DNA from: JABDIY01 sp963803875
GTDB taxonomy: Bacteria; Actinomycetota; Acidimicrobiia; Acidimicrobiales; SZUA-35
Assembly: GCA_963803875.1 (NCBI GenBank)
Contig: CAWDOA010000009.1
Coordinates: 124,001 to 188,000, forward strand
Direction: 5' to 3'
Length of the DNA stretch: 64,000 nt
Translations under genes and position numbers: made by a program
In this document: piece after piece, positions 1 to 9,151 of the stretch
Position numbering within the stretch: position 1 is the stretch's first letter
How the letters are laid out: every line of letters begins with the position of its first letter
Notes under the pieces: generated by a model
What the model saw: the letters and a program-made list of their open reading frames with translations, nothing else
What the model was told of the DNA's origin: nothing
Databases searched by the model: none

Positions 1-1038
1 CACGGAGGTTGGAGGATCGCCGGTGGGCTCCTCGCTGTGATTCTGATTTTCTTTGGTGGCTACACAGCCATCAAGGAGGGAAGGGGTTGGTTCGATCGGC
101 AACTCGATCCCGTGGGCGAACCGGGTGAAGCAGTCACCCTCGTCGTTCCTCGAGGTGCGACCACGTCGGACATCGGTGTCCAACTGGCCAACAACGGTGT
201 GATTCCCAACAGCACCTTCTTTCGGTACTACGTCGAGTGGGAGAACGAAGGGAACTTCCAGGCGGGGGAGTACACCTTCTACGTGAACTCCTCGGCCGGA
301 GAAGCGATCGCAGTCCTCAATGAGGGGCCAAAACCCCCTGACGTCGACCAGTTCATCGTCCGCGAGGGGCTGTGGCTCAGTGAGATTCTTGCTGCGATCG
401 CCGAACAGTTGCCCGGCGTCACAGTCGAGCAACTTCAGGCCGCGCTCGATGGTGGCACCATCGAGTCGCGTTATCGACCGCCGGGCCAAACCTCGTGGGA
501 GGGGTTGCTTTTCCCTGACACCTACGAGGTCAACAAGGGCGCAACTGCAACTGAAGTTCTCGAGAAGTTGAGCAATGAGTTCGCGCGCGTGACCGGAGGG
601 GTCGGGTACGGGGCTGCGGAAACAAAGCTCGGCTACTCCGCCTACGAGGTCCTCATCGTGGCGTCGTTGATCGAGGCCGAGACCCGCGTTGACGAGGAAC
701 GCCCGATGGTTGCATCGGTCATCTACAACCGCTTGCGGGAGCAGTGGATTCTCGGCATCGATGCAACCTGCATCTACGGTGCCGGCGACCGCGACGTCGA
801 GTTGACCCGTTCAGTTCTGGATCAGGAAACGCCGTACGGATGTCGAAACGTCCGCGGCTTGCCGCCCACGCCGATCAACAGTCCGGGTCGGGCGTCGCTG
901 GAGGCAGCGCTCAACCCGGCAGAGTCCGACAACTTCTACTACGTCCTCACCGACCCGGCTGGTCGACACACCTTCGTCGAGACCCAGGAGGAGTTCACCG
1001 AACAGGTGAAGATTTGCCGCGACCTCGGTCTGTGTTGA
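1..1038 (+). CDS. mltG: Endolytic murein transglycosylase MltG (YceG family), 5' end cut by the window
   Basis: The reading frame is open from base 1, so the start lies outside the window. A GTG at 37 would fall inside the membrane anchor (residues about 7-20, hydrophobic LLAVILIFF) and is probably not the start. The rest is a periplasmic YceG domain: a LysM-like part with VTLVVPRGATTSDIG, then the catalytic region with SLIEAETRVDEE, which carries the conserved Glu of the family, followed by VIYNRL and the ending GLPPTPINSPG. Members cleave nascent glycan strands and so set their length. The stop overlaps the possible aroE starts, which fits one operon. Confidence 0.95.
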   Translation, partial: HGGWRIAGGLLAVILIFFGGYTAIKEGRGWFDRQLDPVGEPGEAVTLVVPRGATTSDIGVQLANNGVIPNSTFFRYYVEWENEGNFQAGEYTFYVNSSAGEAIAVLNEGPKPPDVDQFIVREGLWLSEILAAIAEQLPGVTVEQLQAALDGGTIESRYRPPGQTSWEGLLFPDTYEVNKGATATEVLEKLSNEFARVTGGVGYGAAETKLGYSAYEVLIVASLIEAETRVDEERPMVASVIYNRLREQWILGIDATCIYGAGDRDVELTRSVLDQETPYGCRNVRGLPPTPINSPGRASLEAALNPAESDNFYYVLTDPAGRHTFVETQEEFTEQVKICRDLGLC

Positions 1039-1910
1039 CAACTGAGCGAGTGTTCCCTCCGCCCACCGGTTCCACGCGCCTCGCCGCAGTCATCGGTTCG
1101 CCGGTCCGCCATTCTCTTTCTCCGACCATCCTCAATGCCGCATTTGCCGCAACCGGGGCCGATTGGGCGTACGTGGCTCTTGAAGTGGCTGCCGGCAGGG
1201 GCTTCGCAGCGATCGAGGCGATGCGGACACTTGGCATAGGTGGTTTGTCGGTAACCATGCCGCACAAGACCGATGTGGCCAGTGCCGTCGATGTGGCCAG
1301 CGGGGCCGTGGCTGCCTTGGGTGCATGTAACTGCGTGTACTGGTCCGACGGTCAACTTCATGGTGACAACACCGATGGCGACGGCTTGGTAGCAGCGCTG
1401 GAACACGAGGCGGGCGTTTCGGTCGTGGATCGGTCGGTGTCGGTACTGGGAGCGGGCGGAGCGGCGCGAGCGATAATCGAAGCTCTCGGCCGAGCTGGAG
1501 CGGGCTCGGTTCATGTTTGGAGCAGGAGCGAGTCTTCCGCCATCGCCGCTGCGAGACTGGCCCCAACTGGGTGTACCGGTCCGATCGATCAGGCCGGCGA
1601 CGCCGAGATCGTGATCAACGCGACCTCTGTCGGGATGACGGGCGGGCCGAATCCTCACGGAATCCCGCTTCCGGCCGACCTGATAGGCCAACATCAGATT
1701 GTGCAGGACATCGTCTACGAACCTCGGGAAACCCCCTTCATGGCCCTAGCTCGGCAACGGGGGGCAACCGTACTCGGAGGCGTCGGAATGCTCGTTCACC
1801 AAGCAGCACGCCAATACACTCATTGGACCGGGCAACCGGCTCCGCTTGAAACTATGCGGCGGGCAGTTCTAGACGGGAAGAAAAGAAATGCTTCAGGGAT
1901 CACTCGATAA
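1032..1910 (+). CDS. aroE: Shikimate dehydrogenase (NADP+)
   Basis: Reduces 3-dehydroshikimate to shikimate. The substrate domain has IGSPVRHSLSP and SVTMPHK, which holds the catalytic Lys. NTDGDG carries the paired Asp, and the Rossmann loop is VLGAGGAARA. The C-terminal VGMLVHQAA is typical of the family. Length is about 292 residues from GTG 1032; TTG 1035 and GTG 1050 are also possible. All three lie at the end of mltG, so the genes are translationally coupled. The 3' end overlaps the next gene by 23 bases. Confidence 0.93.
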   Translation: MLTTERVFPPPTGSTRLAAVIGSPVRHSLSPTILNAAFAATGADWAYVALEVAAGRGFAAIEAMRTLGIGGLSVTMPHKTDVASAVDVASGAVAALGACNCVYWSDGQLHGDNTDGDGLVAALEHEAGVSVVDRSVSVLGAGGAARAIIEALGRAGAGSVHVWSRSESSAIAAARLAPTGCTGPIDQAGDAEIVINATSVGMTGGPNPHGIPLPADLIGQHQIVQDIVYEPRETPFMALARQRGATVLGGVGMLVHQAARQYTHWTGQPAPLETMRRAVLDGKKRNASGITR

Positions 1911-2820
1911 CTTCAGCCTCGACGAAGTGTTGAACCTATTGGCGGGAACGCATAAGTCCGGGCACGTGCGCCTCAGCGGTGACCGCGGGACCGGTTCGTT
2001 GTGGATCGATGAAGGTCTTCTCGTGCAAGCCGAGGCTTCGAACACGGTGACCGGTGGCGAGTGGGAAGATGTCATGTTCGAGCTTCTTCGGTTCGAGAGT
2101 GGGAACTTCTCCTTTGTCGCCGATGACATGGCTCCCTCACCCTCAGACGCAGTGGAGATCCAGCCGCTGGTGGAGCGGGGACGCGAGCTTCTCCTCGAGT
2201 GGGAATCGATCGAATCGGTCATTCCCTCGCCCGAACACTTCATTTCGCCGGTGGCCAAGCTCCCGATCGAGCAGGTCATGCTCACCAGCAACGAATGGGA
2301 AACTGTTATCGCAATAGGTGAAGGTCGCTCGGTCTCGCAGACGTGCAGCCTCCTCGGAGTTGGTGAGCTCAAGGCCTGCCGGCGGATCAAGAGTGTTTTG
2401 GAGCGCGGTTTGGTTCGGATCGACGAAGCCAGTGCTCGGCGAAGCTCCGCCGACACCGCGAGCCCAGAGGCGCTGGCCGAAGCTGCGGTCGACACTCACT
2501 CCCTCGTCCAATCTTCCCCGGTCGCGGAGGAGTCGAATGTGGTTCCGCTGCCGGTGAGCGGTCACTCCTCGGTTCCCGAGGCGCCCGAACCGCCGGCGTT
2601 GCCCAACCCAGTTGTGGCTGCAATTCCCCCCACACCACCGCCTGCCCCGCCCTCGCCGGAAGAAATCCGGCAGTTCTCCGAGTCGGTCGACGATGTATCA
2701 GACCTGGGTGATGCACCGCCTCCACCACCTCCGCCTCCGGACACCGCCAACTCCGATGGCTCCGCAGCCGCAGACGACGAGGCCAGTCTTCTCATGAAGT
2801 ATCTCCAGAGCGAGACCTAA
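1888..2820 (+). CDS. DUF4388 (PATAN-like) domain protein with proline-rich C-terminus
   Basis: 310 residues. Residues 1-100 match the DUF4388 pattern: it opens with LQGSLDNFSLDEVLNLLAG, then GxLWIDEG and a segment ending in ESGNFSF. Such domains occur in bacterial signalling and gliding proteins as interaction modules. Residues 100-180 look like a small helical or winged-helix segment (SVSQTCSLLGVGELKACRRI). The last 120 residues are low complexity, rich in Pro, Ala and Ser, with runs of prolines near 240-290. No membrane segment is visible. It starts inside aroE and ends three bases before the prepilin peptidase, so it may belong functionally with pili or surface machinery rather than with shikimate synthesis. 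Confidence 0.8.
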   Translation: MLQGSLDNFSLDEVLNLLAGTHKSGHVRLSGDRGTGSLWIDEGLLVQAEASNTVTGGEWEDVMFELLRFESGNFSFVADDMAPSPSDAVEIQPLVERGRELLLEWESIESVIPSPEHFISPVAKLPIEQVMLTSNEWETVIAIGEGRSVSQTCSLLGVGELKACRRIKSVLERGLVRIDEASARRSSADTASPEALAEAAVDTHSLVQSSPVAEESNVVPLPVSGHSSVPEAPEPPALPNPVVAAIPPTPPPAPPSPEEIRQFSESVDDVSDLGDAPPPPPPPPDTANSDGSAAADDEASLLMKYLQSET

Positions 2821-2823
2821 CCG

Positions 2824-3567
2824 ATGCCGCTCACAGCGGCGGTATGTGCAGTTCTCGGTCTGGTGCTCGCACCATTGGTGGGGATCGTCGTCGATCGGGC
2901 GGTGGAGCGCGAGTCCATCGAGCTCGAACTTCGGTGCGCCGCGTGCGGACGATCGCTGGGGCCTCAGTCCCTCATCCCCGTGATCGGGCTGCGGGCGTTC
3001 TGTTCAGAGGGTCACAGGGGTTGGCGCTACCCTCTGACCACCGCCGGCACAGTTGCGGCTTTTGGTCTGGCCGGGTATCGCTTTGGGTTCAACTGGCAGT
3101 TGTGGCCTTACCTTGCGCTGTTCGCAATGCTCGTGGCAATGGCCGTCATCGACATCGAAACCAAACTCCTGGTGAATGTGCTGACCTATCCAGCTGCTCT
3201 CGGTTTCTTGTTTGCAGTGCTCGCCCTGAGCACACCCAACGATTACTCAGCTGGCATCGCGCCGGCATTGTGGGCTGGAGGTCTGTACCTGCTGTTCTTC
3301 CTGTTGGTCCATTTTGTCTACCCGGCGGGGATGGGATTCGGAGACGTCAAGCTTGCCCCCACCCTCGGACTGGCAATCGGTTGGCTCTTCACGGATCCGT
3401 TCCTGGCCGTTCAGCGCATGTTGGTGGCAGTGGTTCTCGGCTTGTTGTTGGGAGGGGTGATCGGGATCATCGTGCAACGAAGTCGAAAAGCGGAAGTCCC
3501 CTTCGGCCCTTTCATGGTGCTCGGTACGCTCATTGTCATCGGTGCAACAGTCCCTGCCAGCCTGTAA
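2824..3567 (+). CDS. Prepilin peptidase (A24 family), integral membrane
   Basis: 247 residues with about six hydrophobic segments. The two aspartate motifs of type IV prepilin peptidases are present: AVIDIETKLLVN and GMGFGDVKLAP, plus a late FGPF. The cytoplasmic N-terminal part keeps one CxxC (CAACGR) and a downstream Cys, a reduced form of the four-Cys zinc site of PilD/TadV-type enzymes. It would cleave leader peptides of type IV or Tad pilins. A peptidase at this place next to aroE also occurs in mycobacteria. No pilin gene is in the window. Confidence 0.92.
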   Translation: MPLTAAVCAVLGLVLAPLVGIVVDRAVERESIELELRCAACGRSLGPQSLIPVIGLRAFCSEGHRGWRYPLTTAGTVAAFGLAGYRFGFNWQLWPYLALFAMLVAMAVIDIETKLLVNVLTYPAALGFLFAVLALSTPNDYSAGIAPALWAGGLYLLFFLLVHFVYPAGMGFGDVKLAPTLGLAIGWLFTDPFLAVQRMLVAVVLGLLLGGVIGIIVQRSRKAEVPFGPFMVLGTLIVIGATVPASL

Positions 3568-3626
3568 CCGATCCGAACATGCCCAAGTTCACTTCTGTGT
3601 GACCCACCGGGGTACGTTTGGGGCGT

Positions 3627-4733
3627 ATGACCGGTCTTGATTTTTCGTTGGGTCCAGAGCTGGAGGCTCTACGGCTGAGGGCGAGAGAGGTCGCACGTCA
3701 AGGCGTGGCTGACCACGGTGTCCACTATGACTGCTGGCTGAACAGCCACTCACCTGAATTCTCCAAGGTCCTCGCCGCTGAAGGATTCATCGGCATGACC
3801 TGGCCGGTCGAGTTCGGCGGTGGGGGCCGGCCACCGATCGAACGGGTTGTGATGGCCGAGGAGATGATCACCATCGGTGCCCCTATCGGGAGCAGCTGGT
3901 TTGCCGACCGGCAGATGGGCCCGTCGTTCATCACGTACGGGACCGCGGACCAACGGGCGGAGTACCTGCCCGGAATGCTCTCCGGTGAGACCACCTGGTG
4001 CATCGGTATGAGCGAGCCCGACAGCGGATCGGACCTTGCGTCGTTGAAGACGTCGGCGGTACGGCACGGTGACGAGTTCGTGATCAACGGCCAGAAGATA
4101 TGGACCTCCTATGCCGCTCTGTCGGACTACTGCTACCTGATTTGTAGGACGAGTTCGGATGGTCCGCCCCACAAGGGGATTTCGGAGATCGTGGTGCCCA
4201 TGGACATCCCGGGGGTCGAGATTCGACCCATAAAGGACGCGATCGGCAACAGCCACTTCTGCGAAGTGTTCTTCACCGATGTTCGCGTTCCCGTACTGAA
4301 CTTGGTTGGCGTGGAGGGGAATGCGTTCAAACAGACGATGGTGCAGCTCGAACACGAGCGAGGGGGCATCGATCGGCTGGTTTCCAACCGTCTGATCTTC
4401 GATCATGCCGTATCGGTTGCCGACACATCGGATCCGATCATTCGGAACGAGATCGCCCAACTCGAAATCGACTATCGAATCGGTCGCCTGATGGTCTACC
4501 GCGAGGTCCTCAAGCAGGCGCCGCGCGGGTTCAGCGCCGCCACCAAGGCCTTCTGTACCGAACACGAACAGCGCGTGGCGAACTTCGCCGGAAAGGTCTT
4601 GGGAGCCGAGGCAACCCTCGCCAACCCCTACAGCACCAACCTGATGTACGCGCCGAGCTACACGATCATGGGTGGGACCTCGGACATCATGCGGAACATC
4701 ATCGGCGATCGTGTTCTGGGCCTTCCACGATGA
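3627..4733 (+). CDS. Acyl-CoA dehydrogenase family protein (FadE-like)
   Basis: FAD enzyme that oxidises an acyl-CoA at the alpha-beta bond; substrate not known. Hallmarks are WCIGMSEPDSGSDLAS in the middle domain, INGQKIWTS, and the C-terminal MGGTSDIMRNIIGDRVLGLPR, which marks the FadE-type small acyl-CoA dehydrogenases. About 368 residues from ATG 3627; a longer TTG start at 3618 adds only three residues. Its stop overlaps the start of the CoA-transferase gene (ATGA), so the two are co-translated and probably act in one acyl-CoA pathway. Unrelated to the flanking shikimate genes. Confidence 0.92.
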   Translation: MTGLDFSLGPELEALRLRAREVARQGVADHGVHYDCWLNSHSPEFSKVLAAEGFIGMTWPVEFGGGGRPPIERVVMAEEMITIGAPIGSSWFADRQMGPSFITYGTADQRAEYLPGMLSGETTWCIGMSEPDSGSDLASLKTSAVRHGDEFVINGQKIWTSYAALSDYCYLICRTSSDGPPHKGISEIVVPMDIPGVEIRPIKDAIGNSHFCEVFFTDVRVPVLNLVGVEGNAFKQTMVQLEHERGGIDRLVSNRLIFDHAVSVADTSDPIIRNEIAQLEIDYRIGRLMVYREVLKQAPRGFSAATKAFCTEHEQRVANFAGKVLGAEATLANPYSTNLMYAPSYTIMGGTSDIMRNIIGDRVLGLPR

Positions 4734-5830
4734 CTCCTCTCGCCGGGATTCGGGTGGTGGAGGCCTCAGCGTTCATCGCCGGTCCGTTTGCCACGATGAT
4801 CCTGGCTGACCTGGGTGCCGAGGTGATCAAGGTGGAGCCCCCTCGGGGCGAGGCGTATCGGCGCCTCGGAGACCTTTTCGGTGATTCGTCCCTGCTGTTC
4901 CGCGGCGTCAACCAGAACAAGGATGGTGTCGTCATTGACCTCAAGACAGTTGATGGGCTGGCCCAACTGCGCACCCTGCTGGCCACTGCTGACATCTTCT
5001 TGACCAACTGGCGGCCCGGTGTTGCCGAATCGCTGGGGCTTTCCGAGGCGGACCTCCGGTCCGAGTTCCCGAAGCTGATCTGGGTACGGGTGTCCGGATA
5101 CGGTCAGACCGGACCCAAGGCGTTCCAGCCCGCGTACGACAACGTGATTCACGCTCAGTCGGGGGCCATGTTGGCCGCCGGAGGAGAGGCAGGGCTGTTC
5201 GAAGCCAACTCGAATATCGCCGACAAAGTGACGGCCATGACCGCTGCGCAAACCGCTACAGCCGCGTTGTTGGCTCGAGCCAACAACGACGGGGAGGGCA
5301 TGGTGTGTGATGTCTCGATGCTTGACGCCAACGCATACTTCTACGGTGGCGACATCAGCACCGGCCACCGAGTGCCCGGAGCCGAGGCGGATCCGTTCCC
5401 AGCCCGGACAAGCCTCGGACGAACCGTCTTTCAGACCTCTGATGGCTGGATCACGTTGGTTCCGGTCACCGGCAGGCAGCTGCGAAGCGTGTTGAACGCC
5501 ATCGGGGAAGGCGACCGGTGGGAGGAGATCAAGGCCGACGGCGCCCAGTTGATATGGCCCAGGATGCTGAAGCTGCTCGAGCCGGCACTACTGGCTGAGG
5601 CATCCACGGTATGGCAGCAGCGGTTCACCGACGCCGACGTGCCTGTCACCGTCGTGAACGACTTCGAAGCCCATCTGAACGACGAGCAGGTGGCCCACAA
5701 TCGTACCTACACCGAGGTCGCCGATCCTGGCACCGGTCGATTCCTCCAGGTTCGGTATCCGGGACTGTTCGACGGTCAGTCGGTGACGATCGCTCCAAAG
5801 CCGGCACCCGCCCTCAAGTCACCCACGTGA
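4730..5830 (+). CDS. Class III CoA-transferase (CaiB/BaiF family)
   Basis: 366 residues. The family start LAGIRVVEASAFIAGPFATMILADLGAEVIKVE is clear (read in parts: LAGIRVVE, GPFATMILADLGAEVIKVE). The region CDVSMLDANAYF contains the Asp expected to form the acyl-anhydride intermediate. The C-terminal part has NDEQVAHNRTY, another family signature. It moves CoA between carboxylic acids. Four-base overlap with the acyl-CoA dehydrogenase gene upstream makes a two-gene catabolic unit of unknown substrate. Confidence 0.92.
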   Translation: MTPLAGIRVVEASAFIAGPFATMILADLGAEVIKVEPPRGEAYRRLGDLFGDSSLLFRGVNQNKDGVVIDLKTVDGLAQLRTLLATADIFLTNWRPGVAESLGLSEADLRSEFPKLIWVRVSGYGQTGPKAFQPAYDNVIHAQSGAMLAAGGEAGLFEANSNIADKVTAMTAAQTATAALLARANNDGEGMVCDVSMLDANAYFYGGDISTGHRVPGAEADPFPARTSLGRTVFQTSDGWITLVPVTGRQLRSVLNAIGEGDRWEEIKADGAQLIWPRMLKLLEPALLAEASTVWQQRFTDADVPVTVVNDFEAHLNDEQVAHNRTYTEVADPGTGRFLQVRYPGLFDGQSVTIAPKPAPALKSPT

Positions 5831-5891
5831 GTTCCAAACCGGCAACCCTTGAAGGCATCCTGTCTTTCGAGCCGAAGATACGCTCGGGTCC

Positions 5892-7427
5892 ATGAGATCG
5901 GTCGTACTTGTCGGGCTGATGGGCTCGGGGAAGTCGACGGTTGGCCGTCGACTCGCCATACGTTCCGGCCGACGGTTCGTGGACCTCGACGCCGTCATCG
6001 AACGACGCTCAGGCAGGAGTGTTCGTCAGATCTTCGCAGAGGAGTCTGAACAGGGCTTTCGCAGTCGCGAAACAGGTGCTCTCCTGGAGGTCCTGTCCGA
6101 GAGTGAACCATTCGTCCTCGCCACCGGTGGAGGGGTCGTGGTCTCTGAGGTCAATCGGAAATCCCTTGAATTGGCGGACGCAACGGTTGTGTATCTCAAC
6201 GGTTCGCCAGCGGTTCTCGCCCAACGAGTTGGCAAGGATCCGAATCGGCCTCTGCTCGGTGATGATGCTCTTGAAGCTCTCACTCATCTCCATCGGGAAC
6301 GACAGACTCTCTATGCCGCAGTCGCCGATGCCACCGTGACGGTCGACGGTCATTCGCTGCCGAGGACGACTGACCTGGTGGCCAAGGCTGCGAGTGTCCC
6401 AAGCGTGACCAGTGGATCGGTCTTCTATGAACCGGTCGACGTTGGCGGGGGTCGAAGCTACACCGTGCACGTTGGTGACGGTGTTCGGCATCACCTGGCC
6501 GAAGTCATCCCCGAGCGGTCCAAGCGAGCAGCAGTCATCACTCAGGAGCATCTCGCGTGGAACGTCGAACCCGGGATCGAGCACCGCGTCTTCCACGTGC
6601 CTGACGGCGAAATTGCCAAATCGCTGGAAACGGTTTCCCACCTGACCAGCGCCCTGGCCGAATGGGGCATGACCCGAAACGATGTCGTCATCGGTGTCGG
6701 CGGGGGAGTGGTGACCGACCTGGCCGGATTCGTCGCCTCGATCTACCACCGAGGGATTGATGTCATCCAGGTGTCCACAACGTTGCTTGGCCAGATCGAC
6801 GCATCGGTAGGAGGTAAATGCGGTGTCAACCTGCCCGAGGGCAAGAATTTGGTCGGTTCGTTCTGGCAGCCATCAGCAGTTCTGTGTGACACCGAGACCC
6901 TCACCACTCTGCCCAAGGCTGAGTACGACGCTGGACTGGGCGAGCTCGCCAAGTATCACTTCTTGGGAGGGGGTCGGCTCGATGAACTCGACCTCGCGGC
7001 CCGAGTGGCTGCCTGCGTTCGGCTCAAAGCCGATGTTGTTGCCGACGACGAAACCGATACCGGGCGTCGGGCAATCCTCAACTATGGACACACCCTCGCT
7101 CATGCCCTGGAGACCGCAATGGGGTACACCCTGCGCCATGGCTCGGCTGTGGCGATTGGGCTCCCGTATGCAGCGGAGCTGGCCCGCCGGCTGGGTCGGA
7201 TCGACAGTGATGCGGTAGCGGAACACTTTCGAGTGCTCAGGGCCTATGGGCTCGACGCATCGTTACCACCCGACGTCAGTCCAAAGCAGCTCGTCGACCT
7301 GTTCAGCCGGGACAAAAAGGCAATCGACGGGATCACCTTTGTGCTCGACGGCCCGAACGGTGTCGAGTCTGTCCCGATCGACGACCACAAACTGCTGCTC
7401 GAGGCGTTCTCGGTGTTCGACCGATGA
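5892..7427 (+). CDS. aroKB: Bifunctional shikimate kinase / 3-dehydroquinate synthase fusion
   Basis: 511 residues joining two enzymes of the shikimate pathway. Residues 1-165 are shikimate kinase: Walker A GLMGSGKST at 8-16, DLD at 31-33, RSRET and GGGV near 79-82, and a lid with RPLL. From about 178 on is 3-dehydroquinate synthase: GVGGGVVTDLAGF for NAD, YDAGLGELAKY with a metal-binding Glu, GHTLAHALE and LRHGSAVAIG with metal-binding His. All key residues of both halves look intact, so both steps are probably active. An AroK-AroB fusion in this order is known from Thermotoga maritima. Separate genes are usual in mycobacteria and streptomycetes. The stop overlaps the pepQ start (ATGA). Confidence 0.95.
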   Translation: MRSVVLVGLMGSGKSTVGRRLAIRSGRRFVDLDAVIERRSGRSVRQIFAEESEQGFRSRETGALLEVLSESEPFVLATGGGVVVSEVNRKSLELADATVVYLNGSPAVLAQRVGKDPNRPLLGDDALEALTHLHRERQTLYAAVADATVTVDGHSLPRTTDLVAKAASVPSVTSGSVFYEPVDVGGGRSYTVHVGDGVRHHLAEVIPERSKRAAVITQEHLAWNVEPGIEHRVFHVPDGEIAKSLETVSHLTSALAEWGMTRNDVVIGVGGGVVTDLAGFVASIYHRGIDVIQVSTTLLGQIDASVGGKCGVNLPEGKNLVGSFWQPSAVLCDTETLTTLPKAEYDAGLGELAKYHFLGGGRLDELDLAARVAACVRLKADVVADDETDTGRRAILNYGHTLAHALETAMGYTLRHGSAVAIGLPYAAELARRLGRIDSDAVAEHFRVLRAYGLDASLPPDVSPKQLVDLFSRDKKAIDGITFVLDGPNGVESVPIDDHKLLLEAFSVFDR

Positions 7428-8523
7428 ATCATGGTGCCCGAATCGAGCGGCTCACGAACCAGTTGAAGGAAGGCGAACTCGACCAGATCGTGGTTTCCAG
7501 CCTCTTGAATGTGCGTTGGCTCACCGGATTCACAGGTTCCAACGGGCTGGTTTTTTCGGGCCCGGGCCCGTGACGCTGCTGACCGACAGTCGCTACACAG
7601 AACAGGCTGGGCAACAAGTGCCCGCCGGAGTGCAGATTGTGGTGACCAGCTCAGCGGTAGGTGACCGGGCCAACGATCACGTCGTGCGGCTTGCGGCGGA
7701 ACGAGAAACCCTGGGGTTCGAGGCCGATCACATGACTGTTTCGGGCCGGGACGCTCTGGCCGAATCGATCTCGGAAGCAGGATCGTCGGTCGAGTTGGTC
7801 GGCACGGAGAATCTGATTGCCGATCTCAGACGGGTGAAGGACGACGACGAGATTGCTGCCCTTCGGACCGCCAGCCGCATAGCTGATGAGGCATTGGCGG
7901 CGGTTCTGCCAATGCTGCGGGCCGGCCAAACCGAACGTCGCGTTGCGCGACAACTGGAGTGGGAGATGGCCGAGCGGGGTTCGGAACGGCCCAGCTTCGA
8001 CACGATCTTGGCCAGCGGACCGAATGGGGCAAAGCCACACTCCCGCCCTTCGGACAACAGGCTGGCCGACGGGGACTTGGTTGTCATCGATTTCGGGGCG
8101 ACGGTGCAGGGGTACGGATCGGATATGACGCGGACGATCGTGGTCGGCGGCACGCCGACCGGTGAGCAGAGCGAGTGGTACGGAAATGTTCTCGCCGCCC
8201 AGCAGGCAGGCGTCTCAGCTGCAACTGTCGGGTCTTCCTTGCGAGCCATCCACGACGTGACGCTGGAGCATCTATCCGGGTCGGGCCAGGCCGGCGTGTA
8301 TCAGCACGGAACCGGGCACGGCGTCGGGTTGTTCATTCACGAGAGTCCGATCCTTTCATCCCGGGCAGAAGGCACCGTTGAGGAATCGATGGCGCTCACG
8401 GTGGAGCCGGGTGCCTATGTGAGCGGCGTTGGTGGAGTCCGCGTCGAAGACCTGATCGTCACCGGCCCCGATGGACCAGAAGTCCTCACCCGCTTTCCCA
8501 AGGGTCTGGTGCCAGCGCCCTAG
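7424..8523 (+). CDS. pepQ: Xaa-Pro dipeptidase/aminopeptidase (M24B), frame interrupted near codon 45
   Basis: Cleaves X-Pro peptides with a two-metal pita-bread fold. ATG 7424 opens in frame with the family N-terminus (LLNVRWLTGFTGSNGLVF) but hits TGA at about 7571. The rest of the protein continues in the -1 frame from about 7550 (TLLTDSRYTEQAGQQ) to 8523. One extra T in the six-T run at 7551-7556 would restore a protein of about 366 residues. Downstream metal ligands are intact: DFGATVQGYGSDMTRT, HGTGHGVGLFIHE and TVEPGAYV, then GVRVEDL. Position before efp is the standard actinobacterial order. Confidence 0.85.
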
Positions 8524-8543
8524 GGACGGGACGGTCTGGTGCC

Positions 8544-8571
8544 GCCGGGCCCTGAGCGCCTCGCGCCCGGC
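8544..8571 (+). promoter_or_regulatory. GC-rich inverted repeat between pepQ and efp
   Basis: GCCGGGC at 8544-8550 pairs with GCCCGGC at 8565-8571 across a 14-base loop. It lies 16 bases before the efp start and has no T-run, so it is not a classical terminator. It could end pepQ transcription weakly or shape the efp 5' leader. Assignment is tentative. Confidence 0.3.
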
Positions 8572-8587
8572 GTAGAGTGGACGGGCT

Positions 8588-9151
8588 ATGGCGATCAACA
8601 CCTCTGACTTCAAGAACGGTATGGCAATCGACCTGGGGTCCGATGGCTTGTTCCAGATAAACGAGTTTCAGCACGTGAAGCCGGGCAAAGGTGGTGCATT
8701 TGTACGCACCACACTGCGCAACATGCGCACCGGTGCAGTTGTCGACCGAACCTTCCGGGCCGGCGAGAAGATGGAGCGAGCCTTCATCGAGAAGCGAGAT
8801 CAGCAGTTTCTCTATCGGGATGCCGATGGGTTTGTGGTGATGGACACCGAAAGCTACGAGCAGCTCACGGTGCCCGAAGAGACCATGGGCGATGCTGGAA
8901 ACTACCTGCGCGAGGGTGACACGATCACCATCCAGTTCTACGGATCCGAGATTGTGGGCTCCGACATGCCGGCGGCGGTGGAACTCACCATCACCGAGAC
9001 CGAGCCTGGCGTTCAGGGCGACCGTGTCTCCGGTGCCCGAAAGCCAGCCACCCTCGAAACCGGCCTGGTGATTCAGGTGCCTCTCTTCGTCGAACAGGGC
9101 GATGTTGTCAAGGTGGACACTCGAACTGGCGACTACATCACCAGGGCCTGA
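8588..9151 (+). CDS. efp: Elongation factor P
   Basis: 187 residues, usual length. The KOW-like domain I carries the tip loop KPGKGGAF with Lys34 at the position that enters the ribosomal P site and relieves stalling at polyproline. The OB-fold domain has FRAGEKMERAFIEKR, and the C-terminal domain ends with TGLVIQVPLFVEQGDVVKVDTRTGDYITRA, a near-universal signature. The stop overlaps nusB (TGATG). No EpmA/EarP-type modifying enzyme gene is nearby. Confidence 0.97.
   Translation: MAINTSDFKNGMAIDLGSDGLFQINEFQHVKPGKGGAFVRTTLRNMRTGAVVDRTFRAGEKMERAFIEKRDQQFLYRDADGFVVMDTESYEQLTVPEETMGDAGNYLREGDTITIQFYGSEIVGSDMPAAVELTITETEPGVQGDRVSGARKPATLETGLVIQVPLFVEQGDVVKVDTRTGDYITRA

Noticed and set aside
7546..7560. 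Programmed -1 frameshifting in pepQ
   Set aside because: The site does not fit the X XXY YYZ slippery pattern in the zero frame, and the family shows no need for two products; a missing T explains it more simply.
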